From Planctomycetota bacterium (GTDB taxonomy: Bacteria > Planctomycetota > B15-G4), in contig JAJDER010000177.1 of NCBI GenBank assembly GCA_029259725.1, positions 1 to 41,776 on the forward strand: a stretch of DNA of 41,776 nucleotides, in the 5' to 3' direction. Shown here in pieces: positions 31,414 to 41,482 of the stretch. Both the position numbers and the translations under genes were made by a program. Numbering within the stretch: the stretch's first letter is position 1; each line of letters begins with the position of its first letter. The notes beneath the pieces were generated by a model. It made no database searches. It saw only the letters and a program-made list of their open reading frames with translations, and was not told where the DNA came from.

Positions 31414-32694
31414 ATGACTCCGGATCAGCAGACCCGGGCTCGTCGCCGCGGACGTCGACGTCGCGGACGTGGGCGCAAGAACCAACCGCAGCAGCAGCAG
31501 AAACACCAGCCGCACCAGCAGAGCCAGTCCTATGGGAAGGCTGACGACGTGCCCTTCGGCCCGCAGCCTCGGGTGCAGGTGACGGGCATCCTGGAACTCC
31601 AGCCCGATGGACAGGGTTGGCTCCGCGACCTCGAGCACAGCTTCGTGCCCGAGGACACCGACGCCTACCTGCCGGCGGCCCTCAGCCGCGCCGACAACCT
31701 GCGCCCTGGCGTGCAGGTCGTCGCCTGGGCCGAGCGCATCAAGGGCCGTCTGGTCGTGATCGAGATCGAGACCGTGGACGGCCTGCCGGCGGCGGAAGCC
31801 GCCGCACTCCCGCTGTTCAAGCAGCTCACCTCGATCGACCCCACCGAGCAGTTCCAGCTCGAAGGCGGCCACCCCGAGGCCGGCGACAACGGCATCTGCG
31901 CGAACACGCGCATCATCGACCTGATCACGCCCATCGGTCGTGGGCAGCGTGGTCTCATCACCGCGCCGCCGCGGTCGGGCAAGACGATCCTGCTCCAGCA
32001 CATCGCCAACCGGATCAGCGAGTACTACAAGGACGTGCACCTGATGGTGCTGCTCGTGGACGAACGTCCCGAGGAGGCCACCCACTTCAGGCGCAACGTC
32101 GATGGGGAGGTCATCGCCTCGACCAACGACGAGCCGGCCGATCGTCACACCCGCGTGACCGAGCTGACCATCGAGCGCGCCAAGCGCCTCGTCGAACAGG
32201 GCCGGGACGTCGTCATCGTGATGGACAGCCTGACCCGGCTGGGTCGCGCCTACAACGTGACCACCAAGAACTCGGGCCGGACGCTCTCGGGGGGCGTGGA
32301 CAGTCGCACGCTCGAGAAGCCCAAGGCCTTCTTCGGAGCCGCTCGCAACGTCGAGGACGGCGGGTCGCTGACCATCCTGGCGACGGCACTCATCGAGACC
32401 GGCAGTCGCATGGACGACGTCATCTTCGAGGAGTTCAAGGGCACCGGCAACATGGAGCTGGTGCTGTCCAGGGAACTGGCCGAACGGCGCATCTGGCCGG
32501 CGATCGACATCAACAAGTCAGGAACCCGGAAGGAGGAGCTGCTGCTCCATCCGGAGGTGTATCGCAAGGTCGTGATGCTCCGTAGAGTGATGGCGCAGAT
32601 GCATCCCGTCGAGGCGATGCAATCGCTGATCGCCAAGCTCCAAGAAACGACGACCAACGCGGACTTCCTGGCCTCGTTCGACGTGCGCCGCTGA
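31414..32694 (+). CDS. rho: Transcription termination factor Rho
   Basis: A 426-aa ring-shaped RNA-dependent ATPase that ends untranslated transcripts. It has an OB/cold-shock-like RNA site (V-T-G-I-L-E-L ... D-A-Y-L-P-A-A-L-S). Next come R-I-I-D-L-I-T-P-I-G-R-G-Q-R and the Walker A motif P-P-R-S-G-K-T, then V-D-E-R-P-E-E, and M-D-S-L-T-R-L-G-R-A-Y-N (Walker B). G-T-G-N-M-E-L and S-G-T-R-K-E-E-L complete the family motifs. The usual N-terminal helical Rho domain is replaced by about 45 residues rich in Arg, Gln, Lys and His. CAGGAG lies upstream of the ATG. The kinase gene follows after 78 bp. Confidence 0.97.
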   Translation: MTPDQQTRARRRGRRRRGRGRKNQPQQQQKHQPHQQSQSYGKADDVPFGPQPRVQVTGILELQPDGQGWLRDLEHSFVPEDTDAYLPAALSRADNLRPGVQVVAWAERIKGRLVVIEIETVDGLPAAEAAALPLFKQLTSIDPTEQFQLEGGHPEAGDNGICANTRIIDLITPIGRGQRGLITAPPRSGKTILLQHIANRISEYYKDVHLMVLLVDERPEEATHFRRNVDGEVIASTNDEPADRHTRVTELTIERAKRLVEQGRDVVIVMDSLTRLGRAYNVTTKNSGRTLSGGVDSRTLEKPKAFFGAARNVEDGGSLTILATALIETGSRMDDVIFEEFKGTGNMELVLSRELAERRIWPAIDINKSGTRKEELLLHPEVYRKVVMLRRVMAQMHPVEAMQSLIAKLQETTTNADFLASFDVRR

Positions 32695-32772
32695 CGCCGG
32701 GAAGAGCCCACGACCGGGCAGCGTCCCACACGCGCAGTGACCCACAGCGGGCAGTGATCGGAAGGAGGCACG

Positions 32773-34479
32773 ATGGCCGTCCCCGAACAACTCGGGGACT
32801 TTCGGATCGTGGAGGAGATCGGCCGCGGTGGCTTCGGGATCGTGTACCGGGCGCAGCAGGTCAGCCTGGACCGACCCGTCGCCCTCAAGGTGCTCTACCG
32901 GCACCTGATCCACACGCAGGACCAGATCTCCCGATTCGAACGCGAAGCTCGCGCCGCGGCCCGACTGGACCACGACGCGATCGTGTCGGTGTACGCCTGG
33001 GGTGAGGACGGCGACGACTTCTACATCGCCCAGCGGCTGATCGGCAGCGGCCGCACCCTGGCCGACGAGCTCGCGCGCCTCAAGCAGGAGGGCTCCCCGC
33101 CCAAGGGCTACTTCCGCGACATCGCGCGCAAGCTGGCGCGCGTGGCCGAGGGGCTCCAGCAGGCGCACGACCGCGGCATCGTCCACCGCGACGTGAAACC
33201 GTCGAACGTCCTGCTCGACGGCGGCGGCGAACCCTTCCTCGGCGACTTCGGTCTGGCCAAGGTCGAGGACGGCCTGGAGCTCTCGCGCACGGGGGACTTC
33301 GCCGGGTCGCCGTACTACATGTCGCCCGAGCAGGCCGACTCCAAGCGCGGCACCGTGGATCACCGCAGCGACATCTACGCGCTGGGCGTGACGCTGTACG
33401 AGATGCTGGCCCTCGCGCCGCCGTTCCACGGGACGACGGCGCACGAGGTGATCCGCAAGATCCTGGGTGAGGAACCCAAGCGACCGAGCAAGCTCCACCC
33501 GCGTGTGCCCGCGGACCTCGAGACGATCTGCCTGCACGCCATGGAGAAGAACCCGCTGCGCCGCTACCCCAGCGCGCTCGAGTTCAGCCGCGACCTGCAC
33601 GCCTTCCTCGACGGTGAGCCGATCTCGGCCGTGCCGATCGGCACCACGCGCCGGCTCGTGCGCAAGATGCGTCGCCACGGGCAGACGGTGGGTCTCGCCG
33701 CCATGGGAGCGGTGCTCATCGGCGGTGCGATCTGGGTGACCCAGTTCGTACGCTCCACCGGCGACGACCTGGAGGTGCGCGACGTCGGCCTGACCGCGCA
33801 GCAGGCGGCCGAGGCGGATCGCTCGAAGGAGTCGCAGAAGATCGAGGAGGTCTTCAGCGAGCGACTGGATCAGGCCCTGGCTGCTGGCGACGTCCAGGAG
33901 GCCCAGCGCCTCGCCAACGAGCGACAGAGCAAGCTTGCCACGATCGACGACCAGTACCAGAAGGCCTCCGCTTTCATCAGCGAGCAGATCGCCGAGGCGG
34001 ACGTCGATGCGATCGGGACCGCGGCCGGCAAGATCCTCACCGGCGGCCTCCAAGGCTTCATGAACTTCCTGGCGGGCGAGGGGGACGAGGGCGGCGACCC
34101 GACTCTCGACGGCGCAGGGCCCGGTGAAGGGACCGGGGATGTCGCCTCGCTCACCACCGATCCTCCGGCGCCCCAACCCGGCGCGGGCACGGGCGCCGGC
34201 GTCGCCCCGCCCGGACTGCCGGGGCCTCCCGGCGGCGCGGGCGCGACGATCACGCCGCCAACCGGTGAGCCGCAGGCGAACGCCGACGTCGGTGCCACCG
34301 CCCCCGTGCCGCCCGCCGGTGACGCGGGTTCGGACGACGCGGTCGCCGACGGTGCCTCCCCCGACCCGGGGACGGAGGCCGACGACGAGACGACCGCAGC
34401 CGGCGACTCCGGCCCTGCCGACGGCGAGGTCACGAACGGTGACGACGACGTCGAGTCGGAGCCGGGCGAGGACGGCTGA
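32773..34479 (+). CDS. Membrane Ser/Thr protein kinase (Hanks type)
   Basis: A 568-aa transmembrane kinase. Residues about 10-270 are the kinase domain: G-R-G-G-F-G-I-V-Y, V-A-L-K-V-L, H-R-D-V-K-P-S-N, G-D-F-G-L-A and G-S-P-Y-Y-M-S-P-E-Q are complete, so it should be active. A transmembrane helix lies at about residues 305-325. The outer part begins with a helical stretch rich in Gln/Glu/Asp (about 340-430) and then a Gly/Pro/Ala/Asp-rich tail without PASTA, WD or TPR repeats. GGAAGGAGG before the ATG supports the start. It follows rho by 78 bp without a terminator, so they may share a transcript. Targets unknown; there is no adjacent phosphatase. Confidence 0.93.
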   Translation: MAVPEQLGDFRIVEEIGRGGFGIVYRAQQVSLDRPVALKVLYRHLIHTQDQISRFEREARAAARLDHDAIVSVYAWGEDGDDFYIAQRLIGSGRTLADELARLKQEGSPPKGYFRDIARKLARVAEGLQQAHDRGIVHRDVKPSNVLLDGGGEPFLGDFGLAKVEDGLELSRTGDFAGSPYYMSPEQADSKRGTVDHRSDIYALGVTLYEMLALAPPFHGTTAHEVIRKILGEEPKRPSKLHPRVPADLETICLHAMEKNPLRRYPSALEFSRDLHAFLDGEPISAVPIGTTRRLVRKMRRHGQTVGLAAMGAVLIGGAIWVTQFVRSTGDDLEVRDVGLTAQQAAEADRSKESQKIEEVFSERLDQALAAGDVQEAQRLANERQSKLATIDDQYQKASAFISEQIAEADVDAIGTAAGKILTGGLQGFMNFLAGEGDEGGDPTLDGAGPGEGTGDVASLTTDPPAPQPGAGTGAGVAPPGLPGPPGGAGATITPPTGEPQANADVGATAPVPPAGDAGSDDAVADGASPDPGTEADDETTAAGDSGPADGEVTNGDDDVESEPGEDG

Positions 34480-34493
34480 CCCTCGCGCGGGGA

Positions 34494-36623
<2,130 letters not shown>

Positions 36624-36639
36624 CGTTCTACACTCGGAT

Positions 36640-36657
36640 GCCCGGAGGAAACCGGGC
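36640..36657 (-). repeat. Leader hairpin of fusA
   Basis: GCCCGG-AGGAAA-CCGGGC is a perfect 6-bp inverted repeat 16 bp before the fusA ATG, inside the predicted 5' leader. In the minus-strand RNA its loop is pyrimidine-rich (UUUCCU). It may influence initiation at a start that lacks a binding site. Confidence 0.45.
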
Positions 36658-36696
36658 TGGGCTGGGATCGGGAGACCCTTTTTCGGAGGGCCACGA

Positions 36697-36711
36697 GTAA
36701 TTCCTGATTAC
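36697..36711. promoter_or_regulatory. Inverted repeat at the fusA start site
   Basis: GTAAT-TCCTG-ATTAC is a perfect 5-bp inverted repeat, AT-rich in an otherwise GC-rich region, covering most of the -10 and the expected +1 of fusA. It may be just the promoter or an operator. Confidence 0.3.
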
Positions 36712-36735
36712 ATCACTGCCCGTCGATGTGGTCAA
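36707..36735 (-). promoter_or_regulatory. Near-consensus sigma70 promoter of fusA
   Basis: On the minus strand TTGACC (36735-36730; five of six) is followed by exactly 17 bp and TGTAAT (36712-36707; five of six) with an extended TG upstream. The start would be near 36700, giving a leader of about 77 nt. It is the best promoter seen in the window, as expected for a translation factor. The -35 overlaps the first codons proposed for the divergent gene. Confidence 0.75.
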
Positions 36736-37475
36736 GGATGCGGTCCACTCCCGCGATGTGGATACTGCGCGCGATGCGTTGGCGACTTCCGCAGATCCTC
36801 GCCGTCCTCGCCCTGGTGCTGCTGGCCGGGGTGCTCTCCGTCCAGCACGTGGAACGGACCATGGGGGGCGCGACCGTGCCCGGACTGGTTCTCGTCGATG
36901 CGTCGTGGCTGGGCGCCGGGGACGTGGCGGCCCTGCGTCGGCGCTGGCCGGACCTCACCAGCGAGTGGCTCGAAGCGGCCGGCCCCGGCCTCACTCCGGC
37001 AGGTGCCCTGGCGCCCTTCGACGCCGCGCTCCTCGATGCCCTGGCCTCGCGTGGCGACCGCACGATCCTGCTCAGCCTGGACCCGGGGCTGGGGCGTGCC
37101 GCGGCCGAGGCGGCGCGCACACCGGTTGGCGATCCACGCTGGCACGCCGTCCTCGACACCTTCCCGGACGTCGCGTCCCGGTCGACCCTGAGCGTCCTGA
37201 CCGACAGCCTGGCCGACTTCCTCCGCCGGCAGAGCGGCACTCGGGCCTTCGTGGCCGCCGTCCTGCTCGGCGACGAGCAGAGCCGGAACCCGGTCCAGAC
37301 CTTCGAGCCGGTGGTGGCCGCGCTGCACACGCTGCCCAGCTTCCGCCGTTCGAGCCTGGTGATCCTCGGCCGACGGCGCGGCGACGGCCAGCGGCTTGCC
37401 CTGCGCATCGATCGGGGCCCGTGGAAGGAGCGCGCACGTCCCGGCCTGGCCGACCTCCTGGATCCCCGCTGGTGA
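36726..37475 (+). CDS. Small membrane-anchored protein, possibly a remnant sulfatase fold
   Basis: A 249-aa protein with one N-terminal hydrophobic segment (about residues 20-40) after a short basic head. The rest is probably periplasmic. I do not recognise it firmly. The order of strands (P-G-L-V-L-V-D-A-S, T-R-A-F-V-A-A-V-L-L, S-S-L-V-I-L-G-R-R-R-G-D-G, L-A-L-R-I-D-R-G-P-W) is reminiscent of the sulfatase/alkaline phosphatase fold, but the metal and nucleophile residues are not there. The first ATG at 36726 overlaps the fusA -35, and ATGs at 36756 or 36774 are equally possible. No start has a good binding site. It ends overlapping the mqnB GTG (GTGA), so it is co-translated with the menaquinone genes. 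Function open. Confidence 0.65.
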   Translation: MWSRMRSTPAMWILRAMRWRLPQILAVLALVLLAGVLSVQHVERTMGGATVPGLVLVDASWLGAGDVAALRRRWPDLTSEWLEAAGPGLTPAGALAPFDAALLDALASRGDRTILLSLDPGLGRAAAEAARTPVGDPRWHAVLDTFPDVASRSTLSVLTDSLADFLRRQSGTRAFVAAVLLGDEQSRNPVQTFEPVVAALHTLPSFRRSSLVILGRRRGDGQRLALRIDRGPWKERARPGLADLLDPRW

Positions 37476-38119
37476 GTGCCAGGGCGGCGACGGCCGGCAG
37501 CACCCTCGTGCTCGTGCCCTCGGTGCTCGAACGACAGGGCCTGCTGGGACGGGGCACGGGGCTGCCCGAACTGCACTGTTGTGGGGTCGGTCCGGTGGAG
37601 TCGGCGCTCGGTAGCGCCAGCCTGCTGGCCGCGATCCGACCCGCGCGCGTGCTGCTGGTCGGCATCGCCGGGACGCGCGATCCCGAGCGGGCGCCCCTGG
37701 GCGCGCTGGTGGTGGGCACGGCGGCCGTGAACGAGGCCGTGGGCGCGGGCCACGGTGCGGGCTTCGTGGGCCTGTGCGAGCTGGATCTCCCCGACGACGT
37801 GGCGCCCGACACCATCGCCTTGTCACCGCCCGTCGGGTTGCACCCCGACCGCGCCGCGCGACTGCTGCCGGGCGCGCTGGGGACCGTGGCGGCGGCTTCG
37901 GGGACGGCGTCCGAGGCGGCCGGCTGGAGCGCAAGACATCCGCACGTCCTGGCCGAGGACATGGAGAGCTGGGCCGTGGCCGTGGCCTGCCTGCGGGCCG
38001 GCACACCGCTGTCCGTGCTGCGGTCGATCAGCAACATCGCCGGGCAGAGGGACCCCGCGGTCTGGCTCATCGACGAGTCCCTGGCCGCGCTCGCCGCCGC
38101 CCTCGAGGACCTCTCGTGA
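37472..38119 (+). CDS. mqnB: Futalosine hydrolase MqnB
   Basis: A 215-aa nucleosidase that removes the base from futalosine to give dehypoxanthine futalosine in the alternative menaquinone route. C-C-G-V-G-P-V-E-S-A, V-L-L-V-G-I-A-G-T and the C-terminal E-D-M-E-S-W-A-V ... L-R-S-I-S-N-I-A-G-Q-R-D match the nucleoside-phosphorylase-like family. GTG start overlaps the preceding stop. mqnD follows with a GTGA overlap, which confirms the pathway. The protein is slightly short but complete. Confidence 0.9.
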   Translation: MSARAATAGSTLVLVPSVLERQGLLGRGTGLPELHCCGVGPVESALGSASLLAAIRPARVLLVGIAGTRDPERAPLGALVVGTAAVNEAVGAGHGAGFVGLCELDLPDDVAPDTIALSPPVGLHPDRAARLLPGALGTVAAASGTASEAAGWSARHPHVLAEDMESWAVAVACLRAGTPLSVLRSISNIAGQRDPAVWLIDESLAALAAALEDLS

Positions 38120-38925
38120 CGGCACTGCGCGTCGGTCTCTCGACCTGCCCGAACGACACCTTCCTGTTCCATGGCCTGCTCACCGGAGCGGTGGACCGAC
38201 GCGGGCTCGAACTCGAGTTCGCGCTCGGCGACGTGCAGGAACTGAATCAGCAGCTCCACGCCGGCGCGCTGGACGTGGGCAAGGCCAGCTTCGCCACCGC
38301 CCTGCAGCTGTCCGACCGCTTCGGCGTGCTGCGCGTGGGCTCGGCTCTCGGCTTCGGTGTCGGCCCGGTGCTGCTGGCGGCGCCGGGCATCACCGTGCCG
38401 CGCCCCGAAGCGCGTGTGCTCTGCCCGGGCGAGGGCACCACCGCCACGCTCCTGCTCCGCGCGCTCCACCCCGAGTTGCGCCACGTCACCCAGGTGCGCT
38501 TCGATCGCATCGTGCCGGCCCTGCTGGCGGGCGAGGCGGACCTCGGCGTGTGTATCCATGAGGGTCGCTTCACCTATGAGGATGCCGGCCTGCAGCTGCT
38601 CGAGGACCTGGGCCTGAGCTGGGAGCGGCAGACGGGTCAGCCGGTCCCGCTCGGCGGTCTGCTCGCGCGTCTCGACCTGGGTGCCGACGTGCACGCCCGC
38701 CTCGTCGCCCTGCTGTCGGACAGCCTGGCCCTGGCCCGCGCCGATCCGCCCGCGACCCTGCCCACCATGCGCCGCTGGGCCCAGGAGCTCGACGACGAGG
38801 TGCTCTGGAAGCACGTCGAGTTGTACGTGAACGACCACACCGTGGATCTCGGTGAGGTGGGCCAGCGCTGCCTCGCCGAGTTGGCCCTGCGGACCGGTGC
38901 CGAACGGCCGCCGACCATTCTCTGA
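38116..38925 (+). CDS. mqnD: 1,4-dihydroxy-6-naphthoate synthase MqnD
   Basis: A 269-aa periplasmic-binding-like-fold enzyme that turns cyclic dehypoxanthine futalosine into 1,4-dihydroxy-6-naphthoate. The opening L-S-T-C-P-N-D-T-F-L-F-H is diagnostic, and L-D-V-G-K-A-S-F and G-V-C-I-H-E-G-R-F-T-Y are typical. GTG start overlaps the mqnB stop. mqnA, mqnC and mqnE are not in the window. Confidence 0.94.
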   Translation: MTALRVGLSTCPNDTFLFHGLLTGAVDRRGLELEFALGDVQELNQQLHAGALDVGKASFATALQLSDRFGVLRVGSALGFGVGPVLLAAPGITVPRPEARVLCPGEGTTATLLLRALHPELRHVTQVRFDRIVPALLAGEADLGVCIHEGRFTYEDAGLQLLEDLGLSWERQTGQPVPLGGLLARLDLGADVHARLVALLSDSLALARADPPATLPTMRRWAQELDDEVLWKHVELYVNDHTVDLGEVGQRCLAELALRTGAERPPTIL

Positions 38926-38948
38926 GGGGTGCCGCTGGGTCGGGCGTC

Positions 38949-38977
38949 GTCGACCGCTACGATGGTCGTGTCGACCG
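38949..38977. promoter_or_regulatory. Operator-like repeats around the aminotransferase promoter box
   Basis: GTCGACCG occurs at 38949-38956 and 38970-38977, 21 bp apart (two helical turns). Between them TACGAT (38958-38963) is a -10-like box framed by CGACC-N8-GGTCG (38951-38968). The arrangement resembles a repressor site, but no -35 or regulator is seen. Confidence 0.35.
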
Positions 38978-39032
38978 GGTGTGGACCGTGTCCGAGGCGG
39001 GACGGAGCCATGCCAGGGCAGAGGAGGCTGGC

Positions 39033-40274
39033 GTGGCGACGCGACTCGAACCGGGTACGGCCCTGCACCTGAACCCCGAGTGCGCAGACCGCCCGGGTGA
39101 CGACCCGATCTTCCGGCTGAACGCCGAGGCCCGCGCCCGCGCCGCGCAGGGTGAGTCGATCGTCAACGCGACCCTCGGCGCGCTGATGGAGGACGACGGG
39201 ACGCTGGCGGTCCTGCCCGAGGTCTTCGCGGCGCTGGAACGCGTGCCCCCCGGTCAGGCCGCCGGGTACGCACCCATCGCGGGACCGGCCGGCTTCCTCG
39301 ACGCCGTCATCGCCGACACCTACGGCGACAGCCCGCTCGCGGCGCAGTCGATCGCGGTGGCCACGCCCGGGGGGTCGGGCGCGCTGCAACTCGGCCTGGT
39401 CGACTTCCTCCGCCCGGGCGAGGCCGTGCTCACGACGAGCTTCTTCTGGGGGCCGTACCGCACGCTCGCGGAGCACACCGGTCGCCGCGTGGAGACCTTC
39501 GAGATGTTCGGGTCGGACGGGCGTCTCGACGTCGGGGCCCTGGCCCGGGCGCTCGACGCCCAGCTCGGCCGACAGGGCCGTGCCCTGGTGCTGCTGAACA
39601 CACCCTGCCACAACCCGACCGGCTACTCGCTGGATGACGCCGAGTGGCAGGCCGTCCGGGACGTGCTCGAGCGCGCCGCGGAGCGCGGACCGGTGACGTT
39701 GCTGCTCGACCTGGCCTACGCGCGTTTCGGCGCGACGGGCGGTCCCGATTGGGTGGCCTGCGTGGCGCCGCTCGCCGGGCGCGTGTTGCTGCTCGTGGCC
39801 TGGACCGCCAGCAAGGCCTTCGCCCAGTACGGGGCGCGGGTCGGGGCCCTGATCGCGACGACGCCCGATGCCGGGGAGCGCCAGCGCATCGCCAACGCCC
39901 TCGGCTACGCCTGTCGCGGGACCTGGTCGAACTGCAACCACCTGGGCATGTTGGCGGTCACCGAGCTGTTGTCCGACCCGGGCTGCCGCGCCCGAGTGGA
40001 CCGGCAACGCGAACGGCTGCGGCAGTTGCTCGGTGAACGCGTCGAGGCCTTCGTGAACGCGGCCGCTGGCGCCGGCCTGCACCATCCGCGCTACGAGGGC
40101 GGCTTCTTCGTCACCGTCTTCACGGCGGACGGCTCGGCCACGGCGGCACGCATGCGGGAACTCGGCGTGTACGTCGTGCCCGTGAACGGTGCCGTCCGCG
40201 TGGCGCTCTGCTCGACCCCGGCGGCCCACGTGCCGCGGCTCGTGGATGCTCTCGCGGAGAGCGTGGTGGCCTGA
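39033..40274 (+). CDS. PLP-dependent aminotransferase, class I/II
   Basis: A 413-aa fold-type I aminotransferase. N-T-P-C-H-N-P-T-G-Y holds the cofactor-contact Asn/Pro segment, L-D-L-A-Y-A the Asp that contacts the pyridine ring, and W-T-A-S-K-A-F the Schiff-base lysine. It resembles the aspartate/aromatic aminotransferase group, so transfer of an amino group between an amino acid and 2-oxoglutarate is likely; the substrate cannot be read. The start is chosen at GTG 39033 because GAGGAGG lies five bases upstream. The GTG at 38979 in the same frame has no such site. It stands alone between probable terminators and promoter boxes. Confidence 0.88.
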   Translation: MATRLEPGTALHLNPECADRPGDDPIFRLNAEARARAAQGESIVNATLGALMEDDGTLAVLPEVFAALERVPPGQAAGYAPIAGPAGFLDAVIADTYGDSPLAAQSIAVATPGGSGALQLGLVDFLRPGEAVLTTSFFWGPYRTLAEHTGRRVETFEMFGSDGRLDVGALARALDAQLGRQGRALVLLNTPCHNPTGYSLDDAEWQAVRDVLERAAERGPVTLLLDLAYARFGATGGPDWVACVAPLAGRVLLLVAWTASKAFAQYGARVGALIATTPDAGERQRIANALGYACRGTWSNCNHLGMLAVTELLSDPGCRARVDRQRERLRQLLGERVEAFVNAAAGAGLHHPRYEGGFFVTVFTADGSATAARMRELGVYVVPVNGAVRVALCSTPAAHVPRLVDALAESVVA

Positions 40275-40326
40275 CCCTCGCCGCCGCGCCGCCTCGCCGC
40301 ACCGACGGACCGGCCACCAGCTCACC

Positions 40327-40354
40327 CGGCGCGCCCGGCGCACACGGCGCGCCG
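40327..40354 (+). terminator. 9-bp GC hairpin after the aminotransferase
   Basis: CGGCGCGCC (40327-40335) and GGCGCGCCG (40346-40354) are perfect inverted copies with a 10-nt loop, in the gap after the aminotransferase. No T-run follows. It lies just before a TACGAT box. Confidence 0.45.
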
Positions 40355-40364
40355 CACCACGCGC

Positions 40365-40370
40365 TACGAT
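40365..40370 (+). promoter_or_regulatory. -10-like box 8 bp before the YheT start
   Basis: TACGAT ends eight bases before the GTG at 40379, the spacing of a leaderless start. No Shine-Dalgarno sequence or convincing -35 is present. Confidence 0.4.
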
Positions 40371-40378
40371 GGCCCGCC

Positions 40379-41482
40379 GTGCTGCCCGCCTTCGACCCAC
40401 CTCCTTTCGAACCCTCGCCGCTGCTGCGGAACGGTCACGTGCAGACCCTCGCCGGGTACTTCTGCCGCTGGGGCCCCCGCGCCGACGTGGGTGGCGCCGA
40501 ACGGCGCGAGATCCGCGTCGATGACGAGACCACGGTCGTGGCCCTGTGCGACTGGCAGCCCGGCCCACGAGACCGCCGCCCAGACGTGCCGGTGCTGGTG
40601 CTCATGCACGGCCTGTCGGGAGACGCGCGCTCGAGTTACATCGTGGGCACGGCGCGCAAGGCGCTCGCGGCGGGCTTCCACGTCGTCCGCCTCAACACGC
40701 GCAACTGCGGCGGGACCGAGGACCTGACCTCCACGCTCTATCACGGCGGGCTGATCGACGATGTCGAGGCCGTCGTGGCCGAGCTGCAACGTGAGGGCTT
40801 CCGGCACGTCTTCCTGGCGGGCTTCTCGCTCGGAGGCAACCAGGTCCTGCGCCTGGCGGGCCTGCGCGGAGAGCACGCCGAGCCCTGCCTGCGCGGCATC
40901 GTCGCCGTATCGCCGGCGCTGGATCTCGCCGACTGCGCCGATCACATCGACACCCCCGGCGTCGTGCGCTTCTACCGCGACTCGATCCTGTCCGAGCTCA
41001 AGCAGACCGTCGGCGAGAAGGTCACCAAGTGGGAAGAGCGCCGGGGGCCGAAGCCGCCCGACAACGTGCTGGCCCTCGCCGGCCCGGACGGCCGCAACCT
41101 GCGCCACGCGTTCGAACCCATCGTCACCATGCGCGGCTGGGACGACGCGATCACCGCGCCCGCCTTCGGTTTCGCCGACGCGAGCGACTACTACGCGCGC
41201 ATGAGCGCACTCCCGCTGGTCCCCGCGATCCGGTTGCCGACCCTGATCATCCATGCGCGCGATGACGTGATGATCCCGATGCGCGCCTTCGAGCGGGCGG
41301 AAGTCCGCGACTCGCCGGCGGTGCAGCTGCTGCTCACCAGGCGCGGCGGCCATGTCGGCTTCCTCGCACGCCATCGCGTGCCCGGGGACCTGGACCGCTT
41401 CTGGGCCGAGGCGCGCCTGGTCGACTTCTGCCGCCTGCACGCCGAGGCCGCCTTGCTCGATCCCCTGGAGACCACCGCATGA
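40379..41482 (+). CDS. YheT-family alpha/beta hydrolase
   Basis: A 367-aa cytoplasmic alpha/beta-hydrolase. L-L-R-N-G-H-V-Q-T-L near the N-terminus and L-M-H-G-L-S-G-D-A-R-S-S-Y-I are hallmarks of the YheT/ABHD group; R-L-N-T-R-N-C-G-G follows. The nucleophile elbow is G-F-S-L-G-G-N, D of H-A-R-D-D-V is the likely acid and H of R-G-G-H-V-G-F the base, so the triad is complete. The natural substrate of bacterial members is poorly known, probably an ester. Start is GTG without a binding site. The last codons overlap the next gene (ATGA). Confidence 0.9.
   Translation: MLPAFDPPPFEPSPLLRNGHVQTLAGYFCRWGPRADVGGAERREIRVDDETTVVALCDWQPGPRDRRPDVPVLVLMHGLSGDARSSYIVGTARKALAAGFHVVRLNTRNCGGTEDLTSTLYHGGLIDDVEAVVAELQREGFRHVFLAGFSLGGNQVLRLAGLRGEHAEPCLRGIVAVSPALDLADCADHIDTPGVVRFYRDSILSELKQTVGEKVTKWEERRGPKPPDNVLALAGPDGRNLRHAFEPIVTMRGWDDAITAPAFGFADASDYYARMSALPLVPAIRLPTLIIHARDDVMIPMRAFERAEVRDSPAVQLLLTRRGGHVGFLARHRVPGDLDRFWAEARLVDFCRLHAEAALLDPLETTA

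Noticed and set aside
38979-39032. Upstream GTG start for the aminotransferase
   Set aside because: No binding site there, while GTG 39033 has GAGGAGG five bases upstream.
38637-40568. 643-codon minus-strand frame opposite the aminotransferase
   Set aside because: Shadow of the PLP enzyme; Arg/Gly-rich without motifs.
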